Shown here: positions 1 to 9,409 of the stretch, piece after piece | Layout of the letters: the number at the start of each line of letters is the position of its first letter | How positions within the stretch are numbered: position 1 is the stretch's first letter | Source of the DNA: Chloroflexales bacterium ZM16-3 | GTDB lineage: Bacteria; Chloroflexota; Chloroflexia; Chloroflexales; Chloroflexaceae | Assembly (NCBI GenBank): GCA_004138175.2 | Contig: RYFE02000004.1 | Location: 1-64,000, forward strand | DNA length: 64,000 nt | Reading direction: 5' to 3' | The notes under the pieces: generated by a model | Databases searched by the model: none | The model's input: the letters and a program-made list of their open reading frames with translations, nothing else | What the model was told of the DNA's origin: nothing | Program-made: the position numbers and the translations under genes

Positions 1-2318
1 AGCGCCTGCGGCACGGTCTGCGCGATCATGTAGGCGAGATCGAGTTCCTTCTCGGCCGCGCGCGCCGCGACGAGATCCATGGCCGACTCCAGGCAGTCGC
101 GCAGGTCGAAGGGCTGCTGCTCCAGTTCGAACTTCCCCGACTCGATCTTCGAGAAGTCCAGGATGTCGTTAATGATCGTCAGCAACGCATCGCTGCTGGT
201 GCGAACCGTCTCGACATAATCGCGCTGCTCAGCATTGAGGGGCGTGTCAAGCAGCAGGCCGGTCATGCCGATCACCGCATTCATCGGTGTGCGGATCTCG
301 TGGCTCATGGTGGCTAGGAAGTCGGACTTGGCGCGGGTGGCCGCCTCGGCGTCCTCCTTGGCCTGCACCAGCTCGGCGTATGCCTGCTTCTGGGCGTTGA
401 TGTCGCGGAAGTAGATCGATAGCCCATCCGGCGAGGGGTAGTCGCGGACCTCCGTCCACAGGTCGAGCGTCGCCACATATGCCTCGAACTGGATCGAGGT
501 CTGCTTAGCCATTGCCTGGCGTTGCTGCGTCTCGAAGTCTGTGCCGATCATCTCAGGGAAGACATCCCAGAGGCTCTGCCCAATCAGGTTCGTGCGGGTC
601 TGCCCGAGCAGGCGCTCGGCCTCCGAGTTGACATAGGTGAATCGCCACTGGTGATCAACTGCCAGAAAGGCATCGGTGATACTCTCCAGGGTGCGCGTCA
701 CCCGCGCGGTGGTGTCGCGCAGGGCCGCCTCGGTGCGCGAGCGCTCGGCCAGCTCCTGCTGGAGCGCCGCAGTGAGCTGGACGTTGGCCAGCGCCTGGCC
801 GGCGGCCCAGCTCACCGCCTGGGCCAGCGCGATCTCCTCGACGCTGAAGACCCGTGGGACGAGCGAGTCGATGCCGATCGTGCCGACGACCTCCTCGTGG
901 ATGAGCAGCGGCACGAGCAGGATAGCGGCGGTGCCGCGCATGGCAAACAGCTCGGCGGTGGCGCTGCGCACGTCGGCCCGCACATCGCCGAGCTGGCCGG
1001 GGGCGCGGCTGGCGATCACCGCCTCGGTCAGCGCGTTGCCCGCCACCGGGATGATCGCGCCCATGCCCGAGGGCCGCCCCGGCGCGCAGTACTCGGCCAC
1101 CACGGTTAGCTCAGTCTGCTCCTCGTCGAGCAGCCCGCATGCCGCCTGGGGCACATCGAAGGCTGTCGCCAGCTCGCGGCACACCACCGAGAGCACCTTG
1201 GTGATATCGCTCTCTGTTGCGGCGGCGGCGATCACCCGGTTCAGCAGCAGCGTCTCGCGCACTGTGCGCTGTTGCGCATCGTAGAGCTGACCACGTGTGA
1301 ACACGACCGCGATGTAGTCGCTCAACGCCAGGAGGAGTTCTTCGTCGATTGGCCCGAGCGTATCGGCGTTGGTGCTCTCGACATTGAGTACGCCGATGAC
1401 CTCCGAGCGCACCCGGATCGGAACGCAGACCTCGGCCACGATGGCCGGGTCGTCAATAATCACATCGGGGTCGGTCTGTACATCGGACAGGAATACCGGT
1501 GTGCCAGTGCGGGCCACCCGCCCGATCACACCCCGGCTTATCGGGACGATAGATGGGATGTCTGTGTAGCCGACGTGGTGCTGGAGCACCAACTGGCCAT
1601 CGTTGCGCAGGTAGAGGCACACGCGGGTGTAGCCGAAGGTGGCCGCGCTGGCATTGACGATGATACGGAGGGCCGTCGTCAGATCCAGCTCGTGGGCCGC
1701 TGCGTTGCGCACCTGATCAAGCAAGGCCAATGTGCGCATCTGGCGCTGCGTCGCTTCTGCTAGTTGCTGGGCACGCTGCTCACTCTCGGCGCGAGCCGCG
1801 ACCGCATCCTGAAGCTCACGGATCTTGTGGCGCTGCTCTAGCTGCATAATAACCTGGTGGCCGAGCACCTGGAGCGTGTGGCGCTGGGTCGGGCTGATCT
1901 CGTGCGGCACCCGGTCGACGACGCAGAGTGTGCCGAGGGCGTGGCCATCGGGGGTGACGAGGGGCATGCCGGCGTAGAAGCGCACATGGGGCGCATCAGT
2001 CACGAGGGGGTTGTCGGCGAAGCGCGGGTCACAGGCTGCGTCGGGCACAATAAACAGCTCGTCTGGGCTGGCAATCGCGTGGGCGCAGAAGGCTATGTCG
2101 CGCGGGGTCTCCTCGGCATCGATCCCGATGCGCGACTTAAACCACTGGCGGTGCGTATCGACCAGGCTCACCATAGCGATGGGCGTGTCACAGATCTCGG
2201 CGGCCAGGTGGACAATCTCATCGAAGGCATGCTCGGGCGGTGTGTCGAGGATCTGGTATCGATCCAGCGCCGCCTGCCGCGCAGGCTCGGTGGGGATGAT
2301 CGGTGGCAGGGTAGCCAT
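1..2318 (-). CDS. Multi-GAF/PAS sensor histidine kinase (C-terminus beyond window)
   Basis: Only the first 772 codons are present; the gene runs off the left edge. Translation from ATG at 2318 (GGAG upstream) gives an N-terminal GAF domain (about 20-165, starting near [20 protein letters not shown]), a second GAF (about 205-350), a third GAF (about 370-525), a PAS domain (about 540-650) and a HisKA dimerisation domain with the H-box [13 protein letters not shown]. The predicted phospho-accepting His is residue 673. The HATPase domain, and possibly receiver or Hpt domains, should follow outside the window. No membrane segment is seen, so it is probably a soluble sensor of small ligands or redox state. 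It is transcribed in the same direction as the receiver and cyclase genes upstream of it, which suggests a shared phosphorelay. Family certain; signal unknown. Confidence 0.93.
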   Translation of the reverse strand, partial: MATLPPIIPTEPARQAALDRYQILDTPPEHAFDEIVHLAAEICDTPIAMVSLVDTHRQWFKSRIGIDAEETPRDIAFCAHAIASPDELFIVPDAACDPRFADNPLVTDAPHVRFYAGMPLVTPDGHALGTLCVVDRVPHEISPTQRHTLQVLGHQVIMQLEQRHKIRELQDAVAARAESEQRAQQLAEATQRQMRTLALLDQVRNAAAHELDLTTALRIIVNASAATFGYTRVCLYLRNDGQLVLQHHVGYTDIPSIVPISRGVIGRVARTGTPVFLSDVQTDPDVIIDDPAIVAEVCVPIRVRSEVIGVLNVESTNADTLGPIDEELLLALSDYIAVVFTRGQLYDAQQRTVRETLLLNRVIAAAATESDITKVLSVVCRELATAFDVPQAACGLLDEEQTELTVVAEYCAPGRPSGMGAIIPVAGNALTEAVIASRAPGQLGDVRADVRSATAELFAMRGTAAILLVPLLIHEEVVGTIGIDSLVPRVFSVEEIALAQAVSWAAGQALANVQLTAALQQELAERSRTEAALRDTTARVTRTLESITDAFLAVDHQWRFTYVNSEAERLLGQTRTNLIGQSLWDVFPEMIGTDFETQQRQAMAKQTSIQFEAYVATLDLWTEVRDYPSPDGLSIYFRDINAQKQAYAELVQAKEDAEAATRAKSDFLATMSHEIRTPMNAVIGMTGLLLDTPLNAEQRDYVETVRTSSDALLTIINDILDFSKIESGKFELEQQPFDLRDCLESAMDLVAARAAEKELDLAYMIAQTVPQA

Positions 2319-2339
2319 GGCGGGCTCCTTCAGTCGATG

Positions 2340-2367
2340 GCAGATTGCAGATTGCAGATTGTAGATT
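2340..2367. repeat. Heptanucleotide tandem array (GCAGATT)4
   Basis: Four units of 7 bp (three GCAGATT, one GTAGATT) lie just upstream of the sensor kinase start. A weaker pair of 7-bp units of the CCCCTGT type follows at 2416-2429. See the finding on heptad arrays. Confidence 0.85.
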
Positions 2368-2438
2368 GGGCGCAGCGCATACTGATGTGCCAAATCTGGC
2401 AATCCACAATCTTGCCCCCTGTTTCCTGTCCCCTTATT

Positions 2439-3659
2439 TTAGCGCACCTTGCGTGGCTGCGTGGCATGCGAGAGCCTGAGCCATGCCGGGGTCGGGTCGG
2501 CCGGTCGCTTTGCCCGATGCTCCTCGCTGCTCAGCTGGAACGACCAGCGCTCTAGGATCGTGCCTAGCGGCTTGGTCGCCAGCTCTAACACTGGGGGCAC
2601 GCCGCGGTTCATCGCGCTCAGGTAGGGCTCGGCGGCGTAGGGCAGCGCCTGGGTGATCGGGCGTCGCAGGGCCGCCTCCATATCGCTGCGGGCCAGGCCG
2701 CCCTGCGCGACGGTGGTGTTGAGCAGCAGCGTGACCTTCGTGGCCGGGTAGTCCAGCTCGGCGAAGACATCGAGGGCGATGCTGGCGGCGCGCACGGAGG
2801 CGATCTCGGGTGCCAGCAAGAGCAGCACCTCGTCGGCGGCGTCGAGCCCGGCCAGGGTGGTCTCACTAAAGTCGTGGGGCAGATCGAGCACCACATACGC
2901 ATAGTGCTGGCGGAGCAGATCGAGGATATAGCGCACCTTCTCGCCGCTGATCAGCTCGCTCTGCTCGGCGCGCGCGGCGGCGGCCAGCACATGCACGCCG
3001 CTGCTATGGGTCATCAGCACCTGGTCGAGCAGATCGCCGTCGATATCGGCGATCGATAGATTGGCCAGGTCTCCCCAGGTGGTGCGCAGCGGCAGGTTAA
3101 GCATCAGGGCGCTCTGGCCGCTGATCAGCGCCAGGTCGACCAGGGCGACCGGCTCGCCCCAGATCTGTGCCAGCCCCACCGCGAGGTTGGTGGCCAGGGT
3201 TGAGACGCCGATCCCGCCGCGCAGCGAGAAGAGCGCGATCATCCGGCCCTGCGCGGCCAGCGGCTGCATCGGCGTTGGCGTGGCGCGGCGGAGCAGGGCG
3301 CGCACCCGTGCCTGGAGCTCGACCGGCTGGAAGGGCTTGCACATGTAGTCATCGGCACCGACCTCTAGGCCCCGCACCCGCTCCTCCAGCGTGTCATTGG
3401 CGGTGAGCATCATAATCGGGCGATGGGCGAAGGCGGGCATGCGCCGCAGACGGCGACAGACCTCGTAGCCGTTGATGTCCGGCATCATCACATCAAGGAT
3501 GATCAGGTCGGGCTGGAAGAGCATCGCGCGTTCGAGAGCGGTGTTTCCGTTCGGTGCGGTGTCGATCTCGTAGCCGTCGGGGCGCAGGGCGGCAGAGACC
3601 ATCTTTAGGTTGAGCGGCGTGTCATCAACTATCAGGATCCGGCTGGGTGAGGTTGTCAT
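2439..3659 (-). CDS. Response regulator fused to CpaE/TadZ-like atypical ParA ATPase
   Basis: 406 residues from ATG 3659 (GGAG six bases upstream); an earlier in-frame start at 3824 adds only low-complexity residues. Residues 1-125 are a complete receiver domain (ILIVDDT, phospho-Asp in LIILDVMMPD, Lys in MCKPF). Residues 140-370 resemble the MinD/ParA superfamily but the P-loop reads RGGIGVST, lacking the usual GK[ST] lysine, as is common in CpaE/TadZ proteins. CpaE and TadZ place Tad pili at the pole; no tad genes occur here, so the target is unknown. The start overlaps the end of the upstream cyclase gene by 35 bp, so the two are probably co-translated and act in one pathway. Confidence 0.85.
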   Translation of the reverse strand: MTTSPSRILIVDDTPLNLKMVSAALRPDGYEIDTAPNGNTALERAMLFQPDLIILDVMMPDINGYEVCRRLRRMPAFAHRPIMMLTANDTLEERVRGLEVGADDYMCKPFQPVELQARVRALLRRATPTPMQPLAAQGRMIALFSLRGGIGVSTLATNLAVGLAQIWGEPVALVDLALISGQSALMLNLPLRTTWGDLANLSIADIDGDLLDQVLMTHSSGVHVLAAAARAEQSELISGEKVRYILDLLRQHYAYVVLDLPHDFSETTLAGLDAADEVLLLLAPEIASVRAASIALDVFAELDYPATKVTLLLNTTVAQGGLARSDMEAALRRPITQALPYAAEPYLSAMNRGVPPVLELATKPLGTILERWSFQLSSEEHRAKRPADPTPAWLRLSHATQPRKVR

Positions 3660-5364
3660 AGGAGCCTCCATTGGCATCGCTATGGAATGACTGGGGTGAA
3701 GCGACGACATCCGGGCACGTCGCACAGATAATCTGGTTGCGCCCCGCGCCTTTGGCGGCGTAGAGCGCGGCGTCTGCTGCCGCGAGCAGCGTGTAGGAGT
3801 TGCTCTCTGGGGTGAGGCTGGCAACCCCGCCGCTGAATGTTACCATCACCTCGTCATTATTGCCGAGCAGGTGACCGATCGTGGCGAAGCGCGCGCGCGC
3901 GTCGTCGATCACCCGCAGCGCCGTCGACGCGTCGGTCTGCGGAAGGATGATCAGAAACTCCTCGCCGCCGTAGCGACCGATGCTGTCGCTCATGCGCAGC
4001 CGCTGATGCAGCAGCCGGGACAGCCCCTTCAGCACCCGGTCGCCGGCGGCGTGCCCGTAGCGGTCATTGATCTGCTTGAAGTGGTCGAGGTCGAGCATCG
4101 CGACGGTCAGCGCGGTGCCGTAGCGCTGCGCCCGCATGATCTCGCGCACCACCTGCTCTTTGATCGAGGCGTGGGTGAACAGGCCGGTGAGCCCATCGCG
4201 GCTCAGCAGGGCGCGCATGTCGCGGGCCCGGCGCGCCCGGCTCGTCACCGCCGACACCAGCTGCGATGCGCTGATCGGCTTGGTGAGAAAATCATCGCCG
4301 CCCTGGTCGAGCGCCGCCAGCTGGTGGTCGCGGTCGTGCTCGCCAGAGAGAAAGACGATCGGCAGGCTCACGAAGGCGTCCTGCTGACGGATGAGCGCGG
4401 CGACCTCGGGGCCGGTGCAGGCGGGCATATACATGTCGAGCAGCAGCAGGTCGGGCTGGAACTCCTGGAGCGCCTGCATCACATGGGTAGGGTCGGTCAG
4501 CGCCATCGTTCGCATGCCAGCGTTACGCAGCATCGCCTCGTAGAGCGCGCCGGTCAGCCGGGTGTCATCGACGATCAGGACGCGGTATGGCTCGGGGATG
4601 AAGGCACCGGTGATGCCGTCGAGCACGCTGACCAGGGCGTCAATATCGACCGGCTTGGTGAGGTATGCCTTGCCGCCTGCGCGCACGGCCCAGAGTCGGG
4701 CCATAAAGTCGCTGCGCTGCGAGAGGAAGATCACTGGCACGGCGACACCGGCGCGCGCGGTCGCCGCCATACGCTGCGGCCCTGCCAGGTCGCCCTCGGG
4801 GAAGACGATGTCGAGGATGATTACCGCCGGGTTATGGGAGCGTATCGACTCCTCGAAGTTGTCCAGAGTCTGGATGACGGCGGCGCGGTAGCCAAAGTGC
4901 TCAAGCTGGAGCGCCAGATGCTCGCCGGTGGCCGGGTCGTCCTCCACGATCAGCACGGCGGTCTGCCGCATCCCGCGCTCTGGCGCGGCGACGGGCTGGG
5001 CGATTTGAAGCACCCTGGTGTCGCCCGGAGTCTGGCGGGACGCCGTGATCAGGGCGGCGATGCAGTCATCGATCTTCGCGCGGGCCTCAGCTGATACCTC
5101 CGCCGGGCGGTCGGCGACGAGCTGTGCGAGGATCGCGTTGAGCTGATCGGCGGCTGCGCTTACCGCAGGCAGATCGAAGCTCGCCGCCGATCCGGATAGC
5201 GCGTGGGCCTTGGCGTACAGCGTGTCCAGCCGCTCCCATGACCAATCAATAGTGAGGGCATTCCAAAGCGCTGCGATCTCCTGGCCCCGCTCAACGAGGT
5301 GCTGCACGTATCGGTCGCGGATGGCATTGAGCTGCTGCTGGATGGATGGGGCTGGTGCTATCAT
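3625..5364 (-). CDS. Hpt-REC-REC-GGDEF diguanylate cyclase
   Basis: 579 residues, ATG with GGAG seven bases upstream. The N-terminus has an Hpt-like helix (KAHALSGSAASF, with a possible phospho-His). Two receivers follow: the first has VIILDIVFPEGD and LTKPVD, the second VLIVDDT, LLLLDMYMP and FLTKPIS. The C-terminal GGDEF domain has the active-site motif GRYGGEEF and an upstream RMSD that fits the RxxD inhibitory site, so it should make c-di-GMP and be product-inhibited. The double receiver before GGDEF recalls PleD, with an added Hpt module. It probably takes phosphate from the adjacent sensor kinase, which would make c-di-GMP output dependent on the sensor. Catalytic assignment is strong; the partner is inferred. 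Confidence 0.93.
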   Translation of the reverse strand: MIAPAPSIQQQLNAIRDRYVQHLVERGQEIAALWNALTIDWSWERLDTLYAKAHALSGSAASFDLPAVSAAADQLNAILAQLVADRPAEVSAEARAKIDDCIAALITASRQTPGDTRVLQIAQPVAAPERGMRQTAVLIVEDDPATGEHLALQLEHFGYRAAVIQTLDNFEESIRSHNPAVIILDIVFPEGDLAGPQRMAATARAGVAVPVIFLSQRSDFMARLWAVRAGGKAYLTKPVDIDALVSVLDGITGAFIPEPYRVLIVDDTRLTGALYEAMLRNAGMRTMALTDPTHVMQALQEFQPDLLLLDMYMPACTGPEVAALIRQQDAFVSLPIVFLSGEHDRDHQLAALDQGGDDFLTKPISASQLVSAVTSRARRARDMRALLSRDGLTGLFTHASIKEQVVREIMRAQRYGTALTVAMLDLDHFKQINDRYGHAAGDRVLKGLSRLLHQRLRMSDSIGRYGGEEFLIILPQTDASTALRVIDDARARFATIGHLLGNNDEVMVTFSGGVASLTPESNSYTLLAAADAALYAAKGAGRNQIICATCPDVVASPQSFHSDANGGSYDNLTQPDPDS

Positions 5365-5526
5365 CGCCGCACTCCGTCGCTACGTCGATAGGGTTGAGTC
5401 TGTGCCGCCACCATGTTTCGGAAATGGGAGACGTATCAGCGGGTCCCTTCCTGGACCAGTAAGTATAGCACTTGCGGCGAAACTGACGATGACCAATCTC
5501 GGCTGGGGCTTGCAAAGCCACCCTCC

Positions 5527-5761
5527 GGCCCTCACCCCCGGCCCCTCTCCCGCTCAGGGAGTTTAGGGGCGGACAGAAAAAGTGTTTCATGCAACCATGC
5601 ACCGTATCAGCAAAGGATCGCCCCCCCTCGCCCGCCGCAGCGGGAGAGGGGGCTGGGGGGTGAGGGCCAAAAGCCGCCCCAACGCCATGAATCGCCTTGT
5701 CACCCAAACGTTCTGTCCGCCCCTGAACGCTCAGGGAGAGGGAGCAGGGGGGTGAGGGCTG
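5527..5761. repeat. REP-like palindrome cluster, three copies
   Basis: Arms of about 52 bp (5527-5578 and 5710-5761) are inverted copies of each other, each with a CCCTCACCCC / GGGGTGAGGG-type block next to a shared GGGGCGGACAG / CTGTCCGCCCC block. A third copy of the GC-rich block sits between them (5622-5669). The region has no gene and can fold into nested hairpins. Confidence 0.7.
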
Positions 5762-5814
5762 TCCGGCGATCAAACGAGATATTGCATCAGCCCTGGCCCC
5801 CCGCAGGGCATGTG

Positions 5815-5966
5815 CAACGTCGCTGGCGGCTGAAGCCGCGTCACGGGGGCCTGCGGCCAGCCGCCCGCCTGCGCGGGCGGTTCCGGCGTCGGCGCAGGCC
5901 GACGCCCGGCGCACAGCGCCCCGTTGGCGCGACTTCAGTCGCCAGCCGGGGACATTGCAACAGCCC
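5815..5966. repeat. Second palindromic block with compensatory arm changes
   Basis: GCTGGCGGCTGAAGCCGC near 5824 is matched in inverted orientation by GCGACTTCAGTCGCCAGC near 5930. Each is itself palindromic, and the differences between the arms are compensated within each hairpin. GC-rich hairpins fill the space between. Together with 5527-5761 this explains most of the 700-bp gene-free gap before the HD-GYP gene. Confidence 0.6.
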
Positions 5967-5983
5967 CCTCGTGCGCCGCATCA

Positions 5984-6041
5984 GGGCTGATAGCTGTGCG
6001 ATGTATACTAGATTCTCCCGTGGCGCGCGAGCGGCCCGTGG
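5984..6041 (+). promoter_or_regulatory. Upstream element shared by the two HD-GYP paralogues (copy 1)
   Basis: The block GGCTGATAG...TGTATACTAGATTCTCCCGTGG is repeated nearly unchanged at 13225-13284, before the second paralogue. TATACT (6003-6008) could be a -10 box; no good -35 is seen. The conserved CCCGTGG...CCCGTGG half-sites could bind a regulator. Function inferred only from conservation between the two copies. Confidence 0.5.
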
Positions 6042-6077
6042 AGAGAGATGATAATGTTCCGTACACTGAGGTGTGCT

Positions 6078-9000
6078 ATGAGCGATGATCTGCTCAGCTC
6101 GATGATCCTGGACTCACTCGAAGACTCTGTGGCGTTGCTGGACACAGACGGCACGATCATGCTGGTGAACGCGGCGTGGCGGCGCTTCGCCCAGGAGCAC
6201 GGCGACCAGAATCTTGCTTGTACTGGCCCTGGCGTGAACTACCTTGATGTGTGCCGCCAGGCCGCCGCCTCTGGCGATACGTCGGCGATCCGCATCCTTG
6301 ATGGCCTTCAGGCCATGCTTCAGGGCCACCAGCGCAGCTTGTATCTGGAGTACGGCTGCGATACCGCCGCTGGGTCGTGCTGGTACGCCCTGCGCGCCGT
6401 GCCGCTGTCCGCCGATGACCGGCGCGTCGTCGTCTCGCACGTGCATATCACCGACGCCAAGCGGACGATGATGCAGCAGGAGGAGATGCTGACAATCCTG
6501 TCGCGCGCCGAGGCCGTCGCCCATGTCGGCAGCTGGAAGTGGAACTTCGTCACCAACCAGGTTACGTGGTCGGATGAGATGTTTCGGATCTTCGGCCTGG
6601 ACCCGGCAAGCTTTGATGGCGATCTGGATGCGATCATTGCCCAGGCCATTCACCCAGACGACAGGGAGCGCGTTCAGGCTTCCAATGCGCACGTCCTGAA
6701 ACATCATGAGCCTGCCCCGCTACAGTACCGCATCCTCCGGCCGAGCGGCGAGGAGCGGGTCGTCTATGGGGATGGGCAGATTGTCCGCGATGCGGAGGGC
6801 CAGCCCACGGCGCTGCTCGGCAGCATCCACGACCGCACCGAGCTTGTGCGCGCGCAGGCCGCAGAGCTGATGGACGACCGGCGTCTGAGTGCGCTGTTTG
6901 AGCTGAGCGAGCGAGCCCACACCCTGAGCGAGTCCGAGATCATTCAGCTGGCGCTGGAGCATGCGGTCACGCTGACATCGAGCCAGATCGGCTATCTGCA
7001 CTTCATCAACATGGATCAGCTCACGATCCAGCTCTACACTTGGTCGCAGGAGACGCTGGCCCATTGCAGCGCGGTCTATGACTCGCACTATCCGGTCGAC
7101 CGGGCCGGGATCTGGGCCGACTGTGTGCGCGAGCGTCGGCCGGTCATCCACAACGATGACGCCCAGGCGGCGGGCTGGCGCGGGCTGCCTGCGGGCCACG
7201 CCCCGCTCTCGCGCCACCTGAGCGTGCCGGTGCTCGACGCGGACAACAAGGTGATGTTGGTGATCGGTGTGGGCAACAAGGCGCAGTTGTATGATGATGC
7301 CGATGCCCGCCAGGTTGGCCTGCTGGCCGACAGCATGTGGAAGATCGTGCAGCGCAAGCGCGCCGAGACGTGGCTGCGGCTCCAGGGCGCGGCGCTAGAG
7401 GCGGCAGGCACTCCGATGGTGATCGCCGACAAGGATGGGGCGATTGAGTGGGTGAATAGCGCATACACGCGGGTGACCGGGTACACCTTAGCGGAGGTCA
7501 TTGGCCAGAACCCGCGCTTCGTCAGGTCGGGCAATCACTCCGATGCCTTCTATGATCAGATATGGGACGCGATCAGCGCGGGGGAGGTCTGGCACGGCGA
7601 GGTTTCTACGCGGCGCAAGGATGGGCAGTTCTACGAGGAGGAGCAGGTGATCACGCCGGTGCGTAATGAGGCTGGGGAGATCACCCACTTTATCGCGATC
7701 AAGCAGGACATTAACGAACGGAAGCAGCGGGAGCGCGAACAGCTGTCCCGCGCCACGCTGAGTGCCGCGCTGGGATCTGCATCAAGTCGCGCCGATCTGG
7801 TGGCGGTCATCATCCGCCATGCTGGCGAGATCCTGGGCGCGGCTGGTATCGCCATTGCGAGCGTCCCGACCGAGGAGGGCCGGATCGCTGTCGAGATGGC
7901 CAGCGGCGAGTGGATCACCGTCACTGGGCAGCACTTCGATATAGCCTTGGGCTCGCCGATCATGGATGCGATGAGGCGCAACCGGCCCTGCTTCGGCACG
8001 GCGATCAGTGGCGGCGACAGCGGGCTGGTGCTGTCCGATCGCCTGCCGGTGATCGCCTGCGCCCCGCTGAGCGTCAGCCGCGACCCGTTCGGCTCCTTGC
8101 TGGTAGGCCGTGCGCTCCCTCTGAGCGCCCCCGAGCAGCGTCTGCTGTTCGTGATCACCGAGGTGGCGAGCAACGCGCTCAACCGTGCGACGCTCTACGA
8201 GGAGACCTCGCACCATCTGCGGCGGATGCAATCGCTGCATCATATCGATAAGGCGATCAGCGCAGGCGTTGAGATGGATATTGTGCTGAGCATTGTGCTC
8301 GATGAGCTGATCGCACACCTTGCGGTGGATGCCATCGCCGTCTTCCGCCAGCATCACACGCTCCCGACGCTGGATCGTGTCGCCACCCGGGGCTTTCTCC
8401 GCACCCCCGGCCCCCAGACCGTGCGCCTGGGCGAGACCTACGCCGGACAGGTTGCGCTGAGCCGTGCGCCGATCTACCGGCCAGATCTGTCTGTTCATGT
8501 AGACACCAACACAGGGGTGGCGCAGGCCGAGGGCTTCGGCATGTACTACGGCATCCCGCTGCTGGCGAAGGGGCAGATGAAGGGTGTACTGGAGCTCTAT
8601 ACCCGCAGGCCATTCCACGGCGCGGCCGACTGGCACGTCACGCTGGAGATGTTCGCCAGCCAGCTGGCGATCGCCCTCGAAAACGACGACATGATGGAGC
8701 GGCTCCAGCGCTCGCACCACGAGCTGATGCACGCCTATGAGGCGACGATCGAGGGCTGGTCGCGGGCGATGGACCTGCGCGATAAGGAGACCGAGGGCCA
8801 CACCCTGCGGGTGACGGAGATGGCGCTGCGCCTGGCCCGCGCGATGGGCGTCTCCGACGATGATCTCATCCACATCCGGCGCGGCGCGCTGCTGCACGAC
8901 ATCGGCAAGATGGGGGTGCCAGATCAGATCCTGCTCAAGCCGGGGCCGCTGACCGATGACGAGTGGGTGATCATGCGCATGCACCCGGTTTACGCCTACG

Positions 9001-9296
9001 AGATGCTGGCCCCGATCGCATTCCTTGAGCAGTCGCTCGCCATCCCCTACGGCCACCACGAGCGCTACGATGGCACCGGCTACCCGCGCAAGCTCAAGGG
9101 CGAGCAGATCCCGCTGGCCGCGCGGATCTTCGCCGTCGTCGATGTGTGGGACGCCCTGCGCTCCGACCGGCCCTACCGCGCGGGCTGGCCGGAGGATAAG
9201 GTGCGCGCCCATATTCGGGCGCAGGCGGGGACGCACTTCGACCCGCATGTTGCCGAGGTGTTCTTGCGGGTGCTCGGCGACCAGGATCGCGGGTGA
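6078..9296 (+). CDS. PAS/GAF sensor with HD-GYP c-di-GMP phosphodiesterase domain (paralogue 1)
   Basis: 1072 residues from ATG 6078, chosen because GAGG six bases upstream and the start context match the paralogue at 13401; an ATG at 6048 is also in frame. Domain order: PAS (1-110), PAS with PAC (about 130-250), GAF (about 270-440), PAS (about 450-570), two GAF-like domains (about 580-880) and HD-GYP (about 900-1065). The HD-GYP motifs are intact: LLHDIGKMG, then HHERYDGTGYP. This family hydrolyses c-di-GMP to GMP or pGpG. There are no membrane segments, so it is a cytosolic multi-input sensor. It is nearly collinear with the protein at 13401, which points to gene duplication. Confidence 0.93.
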   Translation: MSDDLLSSMILDSLEDSVALLDTDGTIMLVNAAWRRFAQEHGDQNLACTGPGVNYLDVCRQAAASGDTSAIRILDGLQAMLQGHQRSLYLEYGCDTAAGSCWYALRAVPLSADDRRVVVSHVHITDAKRTMMQQEEMLTILSRAEAVAHVGSWKWNFVTNQVTWSDEMFRIFGLDPASFDGDLDAIIAQAIHPDDRERVQASNAHVLKHHEPAPLQYRILRPSGEERVVYGDGQIVRDAEGQPTALLGSIHDRTELVRAQAAELMDDRRLSALFELSERAHTLSESEIIQLALEHAVTLTSSQIGYLHFINMDQLTIQLYTWSQETLAHCSAVYDSHYPVDRAGIWADCVRERRPVIHNDDAQAAGWRGLPAGHAPLSRHLSVPVLDADNKVMLVIGVGNKAQLYDDADARQVGLLADSMWKIVQRKRAETWLRLQGAALEAAGTPMVIADKDGAIEWVNSAYTRVTGYTLAEVIGQNPRFVRSGNHSDAFYDQIWDAISAGEVWHGEVSTRRKDGQFYEEEQVITPVRNEAGEITHFIAIKQDINERKQREREQLSRATLSAALGSASSRADLVAVIIRHAGEILGAAGIAIASVPTEEGRIAVEMASGEWITVTGQHFDIALGSPIMDAMRRNRPCFGTAISGGDSGLVLSDRLPVIACAPLSVSRDPFGSLLVGRALPLSAPEQRLLFVITEVASNALNRATLYEETSHHLRRMQSLHHIDKAISAGVEMDIVLSIVLDELIAHLAVDAIAVFRQHHTLPTLDRVATRGFLRTPGPQTVRLGETYAGQVALSRAPIYRPDLSVHVDTNTGVAQAEGFGMYYGIPLLAKGQMKGVLELYTRRPFHGAADWHVTLEMFASQLAIALENDDMMERLQRSHHELMHAYEATIEGWSRAMDLRDKETEGHTLRVTEMALRLARAMGVSDDDLIHIRRGALLHDIGKMGVPDQILLKPGPLTDDEWVIMRMHPVYAYEMLAPIAFLEQSLAIPYGHHERYDGTGYPRKLKGEQIPLAARIFAVVDVWDALRSDRPYRAGWPEDKVRAHIRAQAGTHFDPHVAEVFLRVLGDQDRG

Positions 9297-9342
9297 GACA
9301 AGGCGCTAGTACAGCCATCCGGAAATCCGTGGCGGGTCCTGC

Positions 9343-9409
9343 GACGAAGGACGAACGACCAACGACCAATCGTGCCGCTGCCTTCGTCGTTCGTCGTTCG
9401 TCCTTCGTC
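9343..9409. repeat. Inverted heptad array, 4 + 4 units
   Basis: Four 7-bp units of the GACGAAC/GACCAAC type (9343-9370), an 11-bp loop, then four inverted units of the GTTCGTC/CTTCGTC type (9382-9409). The right arm reaches the stop codon of the minus-strand cyclase. Lying between convergent genes, it may act as a transcription end hairpin. Confidence 0.85.

Noticed and set aside
2439-3824. Extended N-terminus of the receiver-CpaE fusion
   Set aside because: The first 55 residues are low-complexity and lie in the overlap with the cyclase gene; ATG 3659 has a good ribosome site.
7782-9248. Long open frame opposite the first HD-GYP gene (similar frame opposite the second, 14379-16370)
   Set aside because: Both are antisense shadows caused by GC-rich codon bias; they show no domain, signal or ribosome site.
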